Assembly: GCF_015500075.1 (NCBI RefSeq)
Contig: NZ_CP045496.1
Coordinates: 6,334,001-6,398,000, forward strand
DNA: 64,000 nucleotides
Direction: 5' to 3'
DNA from: Mesorhizobium sp. INR15
GTDB taxonomy: Bacteria > Pseudomonadota > Alphaproteobacteria > Rhizobiales > Rhizobiaceae
This document shows, one piece after another, positions 32,792-42,066 of the stretch. Under the pieces are notes generated by a model. That model saw only the letters and a program-made list of their open reading frames with translations. It had not been told where the DNA came from and did not search any database. The stretch's first letter is position 1. Every line of letters starts with the position of its first letter. Made by a program: the position numbers and the translations under genes.

Positions 32792-34801
32792 ATGTTCGAC
32801 AATCCCGCATTTACAAAGGCGATCTTTGGCCGCCTGACACTCGAGTCGCTTCCGCTGCATGAGCCCATCGTCGTGGCGACCTTCGGCGCCGTCGCGCTGG
32901 GCGGCATCGCCCTTGTCGGCGCACTGACCTACTACCGGCTCTGGGGCTATCTGTGGCGCGAGTGGTTCACCAGCGTCGACCATAAGCGCATCGGCATCAT
33001 GTACATGGTGCTTGGCATCGTCATGCTGCTGCGCGGCTTCAGCGACGCGATCATGATGCGCCTGCAGCAGGCGATGGCCTTTGGCGGTTCCGAGGGTTAT
33101 CTCAACTCGCATCACTACGACCAGATCTTCACCGCGCATGGCGTGATCATGATCTTCTTCGTGGCGATGCCGCTGGTCACCGGCCTGATGAATTTCGTCG
33201 TTCCGCTGCAGATCGGCGCGCGCGACGTCTCGTTCCCGTTCCTCAACAATTTCAGCTTCTGGATGACGGCCGGCGGCGCGATCATCGTCATGATGTCGCT
33301 GTTCGTCGGCGAGTTCGCGCGTACCGGCTGGCTCGCCTATCCGCCGCTTTCGGGCATAGGCTACAGCCCCGATGTCGGCGTCGACTACTATATCTGGGCG
33401 CTGCAGGTGGCAGGCGTCGGCACGCTGCTGTCAGGTGTCAACCTCGTCTGCACCATCGTCAAGATGCGGGCGCCCGGCATGACCATGATGAGAATGCCGA
33501 TCTTCACCTGGACGGCCCTCTGCACCAACGTGCTCATCGTCGCCGCCTTCCCGGTGTTGACGGCTGTCCTGGCGCTGCTGTCGCTTGACCGCTATGTCGG
33601 CACCAACTTCTTCACGAACGACTTCGGCGGCAATCCGATGATGTACGTGAACCTGATCTGGATCTGGGGCCACCCGGAAGTCTACATCCTGATCCTGCCG
33701 GCCTTCGGCATCTTCTCGGAAGTGACCTCGACCTTCTGCGGCAAGCGCCTGTTCGGCTACACGTCGATGGTCTACGCGACGATCGTCATCACCATCCTGT
33801 CCTATCTGGTCTGGCTGCATCACTTCTTCACAATGGGGTCGGGAGCGAGCGTCAACTCGTTCTTCGGCATCACCACGATGATCATCTCGATCCCGACAGG
33901 CGCCAAGATCTTCAACTGGCTGTTCACGATGTACCGAGGCCGCATCCGCTTCGAGCTGCCTATGATGTGGACGTTGGCCTTCATGCTGACCTTCACGGTC
34001 GGCGGCATGACCGGCGTGCTGCTTGCCGTTCCGCCGGCCGACTTCGTGCTTCACAACAGCCTGTTCCTGGTCGCGCATTTCCACAACGTCATCATCGGCG
34101 GCGTACTGTTCGGCCTGTTCGCCGGCATCAGCTACTGGTTCCCCAAGGCGTTTGGCTTCAGGCTCGACCCATTCTGGGGCAAGATGTCCTTCTGGTTCTG
34201 GGTTGTCGGCTTCTGGTTCGCCTTCATGCCGCTCTATATCCTGGGCCTGATGGGTGTGACGCGCCGGCTGCGCACCTTCGAGGACCCCTCGCTGCAGATC
34301 TGGTTCATCATCGCCGCGTTCGGTGCTTTCCTGATCCTGCTCGGCATCGTGTCCTTCCTGATCCAGATCTTCATCAGCGTGCGGCGGCGCGAGCTGCTTC
34401 GCGATGACAACGGCGATCCATGGGACGGGCGCACGCTCGAATGGGCGACATCGTCGCCGCCGCCGGCCTACAATTTCGCCTTCACGCCGATCGTTCATGA
34501 CGGCGACGCATGGGCGGACATGAAGAAGCGCGGCTACCGGCGTCCGCTGACCGGCTTCCGTGATATCCACATGCCGCGCAACACCGGTGCCGGCGTCATC
34601 CTGGCGGGCTTGAGCGTGGTGCTCGCCGTGGCGTTGATCTGGTACATCTGGTGGCTGGCGATCGTGAGCTTCGTTGGCCTGATCGGCTACGCCATCGCCC
34701 ACACGTTCAACTATAACAGGGACTTCCACATTGGTTCCAGCGACGTCAGCCGCGTCGAGGACGCGCGGACGCGCCTGCTCGCCAGCCAGGCAGCGGGGTG
34801 A
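32792..34801 (+). CDS. cyoB: Cytochrome bo3-type ubiquinol oxidase subunit I
   Basis: This is the 669-residue heme-copper oxidase catalytic subunit. Heme and CuB ligands are clear: HHYDQIFTAHGVIMI (low-spin heme histidine), IWGHPEVYILILP (CuB histidine and cross-linked tyrosine), WLHHFFTMG (two CuB histidines) and LVAHFHNVIIGG (heme o3 and low-spin histidines). It reduces O2 to water, oxidising ubiquinol and pumping protons. It starts 15 bp after cyoA, and its TGA lies 5 bp before the cyoC ATG. Confidence 0.96.
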   Translation: MFDNPAFTKAIFGRLTLESLPLHEPIVVATFGAVALGGIALVGALTYYRLWGYLWREWFTSVDHKRIGIMYMVLGIVMLLRGFSDAIMMRLQQAMAFGGSEGYLNSHHYDQIFTAHGVIMIFFVAMPLVTGLMNFVVPLQIGARDVSFPFLNNFSFWMTAGGAIIVMMSLFVGEFARTGWLAYPPLSGIGYSPDVGVDYYIWALQVAGVGTLLSGVNLVCTIVKMRAPGMTMMRMPIFTWTALCTNVLIVAAFPVLTAVLALLSLDRYVGTNFFTNDFGGNPMMYVNLIWIWGHPEVYILILPAFGIFSEVTSTFCGKRLFGYTSMVYATIVITILSYLVWLHHFFTMGSGASVNSFFGITTMIISIPTGAKIFNWLFTMYRGRIRFELPMMWTLAFMLTFTVGGMTGVLLAVPPADFVLHNSLFLVAHFHNVIIGGVLFGLFAGISYWFPKAFGFRLDPFWGKMSFWFWVVGFWFAFMPLYILGLMGVTRRLRTFEDPSLQIWFIIAAFGAFLILLGIVSFLIQIFISVRRRELLRDDNGDPWDGRTLEWATSSPPPAYNFAFTPIVHDGDAWADMKKRGYRRPLTGFRDIHMPRNTGAGVILAGLSVVLAVALIWYIWWLAIVSFVGLIGYAIAHTFNYNRDFHIGSSDVSRVEDARTRLLASQAAG

Positions 34802-34806
34802 GCACC

Positions 34807-35433
34807 ATGGCACTTGCGCATGACGTGACCGACGACACTATCTTCCACCTCGAAGATGACCATGGGCACGCCGAAAGCGGCAGCAGCACCATGCTCGGCT
34901 TCTGGATGTATCTGATGAGCGATTGTCTCATCTTCGCGATGCTGTTCGCGGTCTATGGCGTTCTCGGCGGCAATTATGCGGCCGGGCCGGCGCCAAAGGA
35001 TCTGTTCGATCTGCCGCTCGTCGCGCTGAACACATCCATGCTGCTGCTCTCGTCCATCACCTATGGCTTCGCCATGCTGGAGATGGCGAAAGGACGTGTC
35101 GGCCCGATGCAGGCGTGGCTGGTGATCACCGGCCTGTTCGGCCTCGCCTTCATCGGCATCGAACTCTACGAATTCGCGCATCTGATCCACGAAGGCGCAA
35201 CGCCGCAACGCAGCGGCTTCCTGTCCTCGTTCTTCGCGCTGGTGGGAACGCACGGGCTGCACGTCACGTTCGGCCTGGTCTGGCTGGTGGTGCTGATGGT
35301 CCAGGTTTCCAAGCACGGGCTTATCGCCGCCAACCAGCGGCGCCTGATGTGCCTCAGCATGTTCTGGCACTTCCTCGACGTCATATGGATCGGCGTCTTC
35401 ACCTTCGTCTACCTGATGGGAATGCTGCGATGA
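34807..35433 (+). CDS. cyoC: Cytochrome bo3-type ubiquinol oxidase subunit III
   Basis: This is a 208-residue five-helix subunit, with GFWMYLMSDCLIFAMLFAVY in helix 1, VGTHGLHVTFGLVWLVV and MFWHFLDVIWIGVFTFVYLM at the end. The ATG at 34807 is used because GGGGTGAG, overlapping the cyoB stop, is correctly spaced; a GTG at 34798 is possible. It overlaps cyoD by ATGA. Confidence 0.94.
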   Translation: MALAHDVTDDTIFHLEDDHGHAESGSSTMLGFWMYLMSDCLIFAMLFAVYGVLGGNYAAGPAPKDLFDLPLVALNTSMLLLSSITYGFAMLEMAKGRVGPMQAWLVITGLFGLAFIGIELYEFAHLIHEGATPQRSGFLSSFFALVGTHGLHVTFGLVWLVVLMVQVSKHGLIAANQRRLMCLSMFWHFLDVIWIGVFTFVYLMGMLR

Positions 35434-35810
35434 GTACAGGACACCAAGCCGACGCCAAACACCACGCGCGCTTGCATCACGGCGTCGACCATGGCTCGCT
35501 GAAGGGCTACCTGACGGGCTTCGGCCTGTCGGTGCTGCTGACCGCGATTCCGTTCTGGCTGGTCATGAGCAACGCACTGGGCAACCAGACGGCATCGGCA
35601 ATCGCCATCATGGGCTTCGCTGTCGTCCAGATCGTCGTCCACATGGTGTTCTTCCTGCATATGAACACCCGCTCGGAAAGCGGCTGGATCATGATGGCGC
35701 TGATCTTCACCCTCATTCTCGTGGTCATCACGCTGACCGGTTCGCTCTGGGTCATGTACCACCTGAACACCAACATGATGCCTGGCCACGACATGGGCCA
35801 GATGCCCTGA
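35430..35810 (+). CDS. cyoD: Cytochrome bo3-type ubiquinol oxidase subunit IV
   Basis: This is a 126-residue small subunit with three membrane segments (about 28-48, 55-75 and 90-112) after a His-rich N-terminus. It carries the family phrase QIVVHMVFFLHMN. Its ATG overlaps the cyoC stop. The last residues are Met/His-rich (NTNMMPGHDMGQMP), which could bind copper, although this tail varies in the family. No cyoE (heme o synthase) follows; it must lie elsewhere. Confidence 0.93.
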   Translation: MSTGHQADAKHHARLHHGVDHGSLKGYLTGFGLSVLLTAIPFWLVMSNALGNQTASAIAIMGFAVVQIVVHMVFFLHMNTRSESGWIMMALIFTLILVVITLTGSLWVMYHLNTNMMPGHDMGQMP

Positions 35811-35825
35811 GAGGCGTAGCCGGCT

Positions 35826-36605
35826 TTGCACACAGCGACACAGACGCGGCCACGATTTGACGCCGACAATGACCAGCGGGCCTCGACATGGACGCTGCTG
35901 GTGCTTTGCCTCTGCGGCGCCATCGGTGTGGCCGGATTCTCGGCGCTTGGCATCTGGCAGCTGGAGCGCCGGGTCTGGAAGCTCGATCTCATCGATCGCG
36001 TCGAGCATCGCCTGCAAGCCGCGCCTGTCGCGGCACCTGGACCAGACGCCTGGGCGACGGTCAGCGCGGCGGATGACGAGTACCGGCGGCTTGCCGTGCC
36101 TGGCCGTTTTGTCGACGACCGCGAGACCCTGGTTCAGGCGGTGACCGATCTCGGCGGTGGCTTCTGGGTGATGGCGCCGTTCCGGACGGATGCGGGTTTC
36201 ATCGTGTTGGTCAATCGCGGCTTCGTGCCAGCGGACAAACGCGACCCCACGGCTCGCCCCATGGCCCGGGTGTCGAGCGACCTCACGGTCCTTCACGGCC
36301 TGCTTCGCATGACCGAGCCCAAGGGTGGCTTCCTGCGTGCCAATGATGCGGCGGCCAATCGCTGGTATTCACGCGATATCCAGGCAATCGCCGCCGCACA
36401 AGGTATTGCGCAGGTTGCACCCTATTTCATCGACGCCGACGCCACACCCAACCCGGGTGGATGGCCGGTCGGCGGCCTGACGGTCGTTTCGTTTCACAAC
36501 AGCCACCTCGTCTATGCCGTGACGTGGTTTGGACTGGCGCTGATGATGCTTGGCGCGGTCGCTTATCTGCTGCGCCAGGCAACGCGGTCTTCGGGAAGAG
36601 ACTGA
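35826..36605 (+). CDS. SURF1 family cytochrome oxidase assembly protein
   Basis: This is a 259-residue protein with the SURF1 layout: an N-terminal helix (about 23-43) ending in LGIWQLERRVWK, a periplasmic domain with VLVNRGFVPAD and a C-terminal helix (about 228-248). SURF1 helps insert heme into heme-copper oxidases; genes at the end of cyo operons serve the quinol oxidase. It begins at TTG 35826, 15 bp after cyoD. No ATG is available before the conserved domain. Confidence 0.88.
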   Translation: MHTATQTRPRFDADNDQRASTWTLLVLCLCGAIGVAGFSALGIWQLERRVWKLDLIDRVEHRLQAAPVAAPGPDAWATVSAADDEYRRLAVPGRFVDDRETLVQAVTDLGGGFWVMAPFRTDAGFIVLVNRGFVPADKRDPTARPMARVSSDLTVLHGLLRMTEPKGGFLRANDAAANRWYSRDIQAIAAAQGIAQVAPYFIDADATPNPGGWPVGGLTVVSFHNSHLVYAVTWFGLALMMLGAVAYLLRQATRSSGRD

Positions 36606-36719
36606 TGCCGTGCGCGCGGACGCTGACCTGGACGGGCGCGCGGTCCTTCATTCCGCCGGGAACCTCGCGCCCCTCAGATTTTGCTCCGCGAGCACCGCGC
36701 CGGCAATGCGGTCGGCATC

Positions 36720-37800
36720 GATCACGAAGACAGTCCTTTCAGCCTGCGCCCGAACCAGGAACTAAGATCATTCATCGCGGCGAACATCACCGGGACTACC
36801 ACAAGGCTGAGCAGGGTCGACGCGATGAAGCCGCCTATCACGGCCACCGCCATCGGTGCGCGAAACCCTGCATAGGCATCCACGCCAGCAGCCGCGGGCA
36901 GCATGCCGGCCACCATGGCAATCGTCGTCATGACGATGGGAGAGCACGGGTGGTCCCGGCCTTGAGCAGGGCCGAGCGGCGGTCCATCCCGGCGTTTCGC
37001 GCTTCGATCGCATAGTCCACCAGCAGGATGGAGTTCTTGCAGACGATGCCCATCAGCATGAGAACACCGATGGTCGACGAGAGATCGAGTGCGGCGCTAT
37101 AGAGGATCAGACCCGGTGCAGCTCCGCCTATCGAAGCGGAAGTGCAATGGTGACCGGCTGCAGGAAGTCCTTGAACAGAAGCACCAGGACGGCGGTCACC
37201 ATCAATATGCCGGAAGCAGCGCCAGCGCGAAGCTGCGGAACATTTCCGACATGTTCTCGACGTCGCCGTATTCGATCATGGAGACGCTGGGCGGCAGGTT
37301 CGTAAGGGCCGGCAGGACCATGATCGCGTTCATCGCGGTGCGGAGCGTTGCTTCCCTCGGATTGGCCTCGACGGCAGTCAGACCCTTGCGGTCAAGCCGT
37401 TCGGCTTTTCCTTCCACCGCGTCGAAAGAGATATCGGCGACCGCGGCCAGGGTCACGACGCCGCCATTGAGGTTCTCACCCGAAGCTTCCGAAACGTCTC
37501 CAGATCGCCGCTCGCCGACTTGTCGAGGAGCACGCGGATCGGCACCTGGCGGCCGCCGAGATTGAAATGCGCCGACGCGGAATCGATCTCGCCAAGCGTG
37601 GCGATGCGCGCCACCGCGCCAACCGACGCGGCCGACACACCAAGCCGGACCGCTTCGTCAAAGCGCGGTTTGACAATGAGTTCCGGCGCCAGCAAAGGCT
37701 CGGTTTGGCCACCGACAAGGATCAATACCCCCACTAGAAGCAGGGCCATGTGGTTGGTCAGGAAGAACGCCGCTGGCAACGCATGCAGCGCGAGCCAGAT
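36720..37800 (-). pseudogene. Decayed RND-family (AcrB/MexF-type) efflux pump gene
   Basis: Minus-strand fragments in several frames match successive parts of an RND pump. In 5' to 3' order these are the docking-domain portion ELIVKPRFDEAVRLGVSAAS and GGRQVPIRVLLDKSASGDLE (frame of about 37453-37720) and VADISFDAVEG with MSEMFRSFALALL (37202-37456). They are followed by GIVCKNSILLVDYAIEARNA (about 36990-37060), then PMAVAVIGGFIASTLLSLVV with VVPVMFAAMNDLSSWFGRRL (36722-36931). Frameshifts and large deletions separate them, so no functional pump is made. It is a relic between the SURF1 gene and the arginine-catabolism genes. Confidence 0.8.
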
Positions 37801-38074
37801 TCTCCACATTTCGGGACTTGCCGGATAGACCCGAGCAGGACGGTAGCCGTCCGCTCCGCCGCCAGAATTAGCAAGAAAAAAGCTGGGAAGGCGAAAAGCA
37901 GCAATGGTTTGCGCGTCATGGAGCCTCGCAATCTGGTGGCAGACTACACTGCAAAGATTGCGCGAGGCTTCACGATGCGTCTTTCCATGGTCACGGCAAA
38001 CCGCGCCTATGTGGCGGCACCATTCCGTCAACAGCGATGCTGGGACTGGCCGGCTGCCGTTCGAGCAAGCCTCC

Positions 38075-39130
38075 TCAGACTGCCGGCTGCATGGCCGCCC
38101 GCAAAAGCATGCCGAAGAGGTCGCGCGGTTCATCCGGGTCGGCCAGCAGGTCGAGTTCCTCGTAGAGGCCGGTCGCCTGCAACTGGTCGCGCACATAGCG
38201 GAGCGCGGAAAAATCCTCGATGGCGAAGCCGACAGAATCGAACAGGGTGATCTGCTTGGAGTCGCGGCGTCCCTCGGCCTTCGCGCCGATCACTTGCCAG
38301 AGTTCGGTCACTGGATGATCGGGGTCCAATTGCTGGATCTCGCCCTCGATGCGGGTCTGTGGTGGGAATTCCACGAAAATATCGGAGCGCAGCAGGATGT
38401 CCCTGTGCAGTTCGGTCTTCCCCGGACAATCGCCACCGACGGCGTTGATGTGGACGCCGGAGCCAACCATGTTGTCGGTGAGAATGGTGGCGCTCTGCTT
38501 GTCGGCGGTGACGGTCGTGATGATCCCCGCACCTTCAACCGCTTCCTGCCCAGTCCCGCAAATGGTGATATCGAATCCCATGCCTGTCAGGTTCTTCGCG
38601 CATTTCAACGAGGCTGACCTGTCGATGTCATAGAGCCGGAGCCGATCGACGCCGGTCAGCGCCTTGAATGCGATGGCCTGGAATTCCGACTGGGCGCCAT
38701 TGCCGATGATAGCCATCGTGCGGGTGCCTTTCGGCGCCAGATACTTGGCCGCGACAGCGGAGGTGGCGGCAGTGCGAAGCGCGGTCAGGATGGTCATTTC
38801 GGTGAGCAACATCGGGTAGCCACTGCCGACATCGGCCAGCACGCCGAAGGCGGTGACCGTCTGCAAGCCTTGCCGCATGTTCTTGGGATGGCCGTTGACG
38901 TATTTGAAACCATAGAGACGCCCATCGCTTGTCGGCATCAGCTCGATGACGCCGTCATGGCTGTGCGAGGCGATGCGCGGCGTCTTGTCGAAAAGCTCCC
39001 AGCGGCGAAAGTCTTCCTCGATGTAGCTTGCGAGTTCCGTCAGGAAGCGCTCGACGCCGATGGCGATCACCAGTTTCATCATGCGGTCGACGCTGACGAA
39101 GGGGACGATGTTCAGCTTTGCTGCGGTCAC
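38075..39130 (-). CDS. ocd: Ornithine cyclodeaminase
   Basis: This is a 351-residue NAD-dependent enzyme converting L-ornithine to L-proline plus ammonia. The nucleotide-binding motif MAIIGNGAQSEFQ lies near residue 140, and the catalytic aspartate motif INAVGGDCPGKTEL is intact (about 225-238). The N-terminal region has FKYVNGHPKN, another family signature. GTG at 39130 follows the arginase stop closely; TTG at 39136 would overlap it. With arginase it makes the two-step arginine to proline route of rhizobia and agrobacteria. Confidence 0.93.
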   Translation of the reverse strand: MTAAKLNIVPFVSVDRMMKLVIAIGVERFLTELASYIEEDFRRWELFDKTPRIASHSHDGVIELMPTSDGRLYGFKYVNGHPKNMRQGLQTVTAFGVLADVGSGYPMLLTEMTILTALRTAATSAVAAKYLAPKGTRTMAIIGNGAQSEFQAIAFKALTGVDRLRLYDIDRSASLKCAKNLTGMGFDITICGTGQEAVEGAGIITTVTADKQSATILTDNMVGSGVHINAVGGDCPGKTELHRDILLRSDIFVEFPPQTRIEGEIQQLDPDHPVTELWQVIGAKAEGRRDSKQITLFDSVGFAIEDFSALRYVRDQLQATGLYEELDLLADPDEPRDLFGMLLRAAMQPAV

Positions 39131-39132
39131 GA

Positions 39133-40065
39133 TCAAAAGCTCCCGGAATGGCTGCGGGTGGGGCGGTCCATGATGCGTCGTCCCATCAGGCTGGCCGTCA
39201 GGTCGACCATCAATGTCGCGGTCCGGCCGCGCTCGTCCAGAAAGGGATTCAATTCGACCAGATCGAGGCTGGAAACGAGGCCGCTGTCGGACAGCATCTC
39301 CATTACCAGATGCGCCTCGCGGAAGGTGGCGCCGCCTGGAACGGTGGTGCCGACCCCCGGCGCGATCGACGGATCGAGGAAGTCGACGTCGAGACTAACA
39401 TGCAGAAGGCCGTCTTCGGTCGACACGCGCGCCAGGAAAGCACGCAGTAGCGGCGCGATTCCGTGCTCATCGATAGCGCGCATGTCGTGCACGGTTACCC
39501 CTGCCTCGTTCAGCGCACTCCGCTCGGCCGGGTCTACACTGCGCAGGCCCATGGTGCAGATACGCTTGGGATCGACGGCTGCCGGCAGATCCGGAAAATA
39601 GCCATGGAAACCCGGCTGGCCGCTGGCATAGGCGAGCGGAACACCGTGCAAATTGCCGCTGGCGGTGGTGTCGAGCGTATGAAAGTCCGGATGCGCGTCG
39701 AGCCATAGCACAAACAGCGGGCGTCCGCTTTCGGCGGCGCGGCGGGCGAGGCCCGATACCGTTCCCGCCGAGATCGAATGGTCGCCGCCGAGAAAGATCG
39801 GCATGGCATCCTTGCTGGCAGTGTAGGCGGCCTCCGATATGGCGGAGGTCCAGGCCGATATTTCAGGCAGGGCTTTCAGGGCCAGGTTGCCATGCACGAT
39901 GCGCCTTGTCGGAATTGCCTGGACGGTGCCCATATCCTCGACAACATGGCCGAGACCGGACAGCACATCGGCAAGACCGGCGGTCCTCAGGGCACTCGGC
40001 CCCATCTCACATCCCATTCTGCCAGCGCCGTCCTGCACCGGCGCCCCGACGATTTTGCAACGCAT
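39133..40065 (-). CDS. rocF: Arginase
   Basis: This is a 310-residue ureohydrolase, arginine to ornithine plus urea. The three manganese motifs are complete: GGDHS (93-97), DAHPDFH (123-129) and SLDVDFLDPSIAPG (about 225-238). The start at 40065 has GGGAGAAAC. It is transcribed with ornithine cyclodeaminase (3 bp apart) and divergently from an Lrp-type gene. A urease or urea-cycle gene is not nearby. Confidence 0.95.
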   Translation of the reverse strand: MRCKIVGAPVQDGAGRMGCEMGPSALRTAGLADVLSGLGHVVEDMGTVQAIPTRRIVHGNLALKALPEISAWTSAISEAAYTASKDAMPIFLGGDHSISAGTVSGLARRAAESGRPLFVLWLDAHPDFHTLDTTASGNLHGVPLAYASGQPGFHGYFPDLPAAVDPKRICTMGLRSVDPAERSALNEAGVTVHDMRAIDEHGIAPLLRAFLARVSTEDGLLHVSLDVDFLDPSIAPGVGTTVPGGATFREAHLVMEMLSDSGLVSSLDLVELNPFLDERGRTATLMVDLTASLMGRRIMDRPTRSHSGSF

Positions 40066-40189
40066 TGTTTCTCCCGCTGGCAACGCTTGAATAGTCCGGG
40101 AAAGAACCATGGCGACACGGCGACGTGAACATATTAAATTGGCAATTCGGAAAGGCTATCTTATCATATTGGCACCGATTTTGATCAAA

Positions 40190-40642
40190 ATGGCGGCGGC
40201 AATGGATTCTCTGGACGAACGGCTTGTGACCTTGCTTCGGCACGATGGTCGGCGCAGCGTATCTGATCTCGCTGTCGACCTCGGTGTCTCGCGCGCCACT
40301 GTCAGGGCGCGCATGGAGCGGCTGGAGCGGTCCGGCCAGATCATCGGCTACACGGTGGTGCTGCGCGCCGACGCGGTCGACCAACGCATCCGGGGCATCA
40401 TGCTGATCGAGATCGAGGGCCACGCCGCTGATCGCGTGGTGCGCTCGCTGGGGGGCTTTCCCGAGGTGTCGGACATCCACACGACCAATGGCCGGTGGGA
40501 TCTGGTCGTGGAACTCGGAACCGCCTCTTTGACCGATTTCGATGCCGTGCTGCGCCGGATCCGCCTTATTCCCGGGATAACCGGCAGCGAAACCAACCTG
40601 CTCCTGGCCACGCCGCGCACGACCAGGGCACGGCTGACCTAG
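40190..40642 (+). CDS. Lrp/AsnC-family transcriptional regulator
   Basis: This regulator has an HTH (LDERLVTLLRHDGRRSVSDL then AVDLGVSRATVRARMERLER) followed by the RAM ligand domain. Starts at 40190 (MAAAMDSL) or 40202 fit the family; an in-frame ATG at 40109 would add an unlikely basic extension. Divergence from arginase/ocd, 125 bp away, suggests it responds to arginine or ornithine and activates them. The AT-rich gap 40110-40190 is the probable promoter/operator. Confidence 0.9.
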   Translation: MAAAMDSLDERLVTLLRHDGRRSVSDLAVDLGVSRATVRARMERLERSGQIIGYTVVLRADAVDQRIRGIMLIEIEGHAADRVVRSLGGFPEVSDIHTTNGRWDLVVELGTASLTDFDAVLRRIRLIPGITGSETNLLLATPRTTRARLT

Positions 40643-40969
40643 CTGTCGCGGTGCTGACAAACCCGGCGAACGCGGAAGGAGCAGTGAGCAAAGTGCGTTG
40701 CCGGCGTTAGAAACGAGATACGGCAATGCCGGCTTGATCGAGCGGTCCAGCGTCATTCCCTATGGCGTGCCCCGCGATGCCTTGACACTGCTGCGGTATG
40801 AGCTGAACCGCTCCGCCGACATCAACGTCGATTGGTCCAACCTTCCACACATACTGGCTTTGGCGCTTCTGGCGTGAATCCGCTCCAAAAGCGGGCTGTG
40901 TCAATGCACAGCGATGGGGGCGGCCGTTGTTGCACTGCGATAGGGGCGGCCGCTGTTCGGCTTCTCCCA
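40643..40969. other. Intergenic region without an intact gene
   Basis: I see no complete gene. One plus-strand reading from about 40728 to 40876 (ERSSVIPYGVPRDALTLL, then RYELNRSADINVDWSNLPHI) has coding-like composition but no start codon and no family I recognise. It may be the relic of a lost gene. Confidence 0.3.
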
Positions 40970-41470
40970 TCAGGCGCTGGCTTCGAAGATGCAAGCTGGC
41001 GCGCCGCAGGCGGCGCATGCCGTCTCCCTGGCTGCCACGTCGTCTCGGTCCAGTGCAAGTCTCGCAACGGCGGTCACCATGCCGGATATGGCCTGGCAGA
41101 CCGGATGCGTTGCGCGGCCGTATCCAGCCGCGAAGGGGCTATTCTGGACCGTCAGCTGAAGTCTGGTCTCTCGGTGATCGAACGTCCAGCGGCCCCAGCC
41201 AAGATCAGGCGCGGTCGCCGCAACAGTGGTCAGCAGCGCCTTGGCGTCGCCGCCGCCATGGGCGCGATAGGCGCGCGCGCTGTTGCCTCCCATCTCGATG
41301 ACGGAGGCCGCGAACGCTTCGAGCGTCTTCGCGCGCGTCTCGACGTCGAGACGTTGGAAGATACCCATCAACGCTTCGGGACGCATCAGCATGTATCGTC
41401 GGCTCTCATCGAGGATTTCACCATTGGCGTTGTCGAAGACCAGGCGTTCGCGAAACGGGACGGTCGTCAT
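40970..41470 (-). CDS. V4R-like/heme-sensor-like small protein
   Basis: This is a 166-residue soluble protein starting at ATG 41470 after GGGG. The C-terminus ETACAACGAPACIFEASA has the clustered cysteines of V4R (4-vinyl-reductase) type small-molecule-binding domains, which bind metals or aromatic ligands. The N-terminal part contains RRYMLMRPEALMGIFQRLDV. Last gene of a four-gene unit with a two-component flavin monooxygenase, 53 bp after the reductase. It could be a ligand sensor or accessory factor. Family assignment is tentative. Confidence 0.6.
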   Translation of the reverse strand: MTTVPFRERLVFDNANGEILDESRRYMLMRPEALMGIFQRLDVETRAKTLEAFAASVIEMGGNSARAYRAHGGGDAKALLTTVAATAPDLGWGRWTFDHRETRLQLTVQNSPFAAGYGRATHPVCQAISGMVTAVARLALDRDDVAARETACAACGAPACIFEASA

Positions 41471-41523
41471 GAAACCCCTGCAGAACTTTTGCTGGAAAGC
41501 AATTCGGACATTTTTGAACTCCT

Positions 41524-42066
41524 CTAAGCGGTGCGCACAGTGGCAAAACGGCCATCCGCGTAGAGGAGCGGATCGCGGCTCTCGCGATCGAGGGCGACGG
41601 CCAGGACCAATCCGATGACGATGACGTGCGAGGCTCGCGCAATGACGTCGTCCACCAGACATTCGAAGACAGCGCGTGCGCCCACCAGCCTTGGCGCGCC
41701 GCTTTCACCGCGCACCCATGAACCGGCCGAAAACCGTGCAACGCCCTTGGCGATGGTCATGCCGCCAAAGGCGCGCGCCACATGCTCCTGATCATGAGCC
41801 GGCAAATTGATCGAGAAGGGCGTGCCCTGGCGAATGATCGCGGCCATCGAGCTTTTCTGATTGAGGCAGACCAGCAGGCAGGGCGGCTCGGCGCTGAGTG
41901 AACAGATCGCTGTCGCCGTCAATCCGCAGCAGCCATGCTCCTGATCTTCAGTGGCCAGGATTGCCACGGCGCCGGCCAGCGCCCGCATGCCTTGCTTGAA
42001 GCCACGCGGATCGACGGCGCGAGGCATGCCAGCCACGCGCGGCACCTGGGAGGCGACAGCATTCAT
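41524..42066 (-). CDS. Flavin reductase family protein (HpaC/RutF-like FMN reductase)
   Basis: This is a 180-residue flavin reductase domain protein, with GCCGLTATAICSLSAEPPCL then LVCLNQKSSMAAIIRQGTPF and SINLPAHDQEHVARAFGG, typical of the FMN-binding split barrel. It supplies reduced FMN to the LLM monooxygenase directly upstream, whose stop overlaps its ATG (ATGA). NAD(P)H-dependent electron supply in trans is the family rule. Confidence 0.88.
   Translation of the reverse strand: MNAVASQVPRVAGMPRAVDPRGFKQGMRALAGAVAILATEDQEHGCCGLTATAICSLSAEPPCLLVCLNQKSSMAAIIRQGTPFSINLPAHDQEHVARAFGGMTIAKGVARFSAGSWVRGESGAPRLVGARAVFECLVDDVIARASHVIVIGLVLAVALDRESRDPLLYADGRFATVRTA

Noticed and set aside
33431..34813. 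460-codon minus-strand frame antisense to cyoB
   Set aside because: A charged, His/Asp/Arg-rich translation with no motif is typical of antisense to a GC-rich membrane-protein gene.
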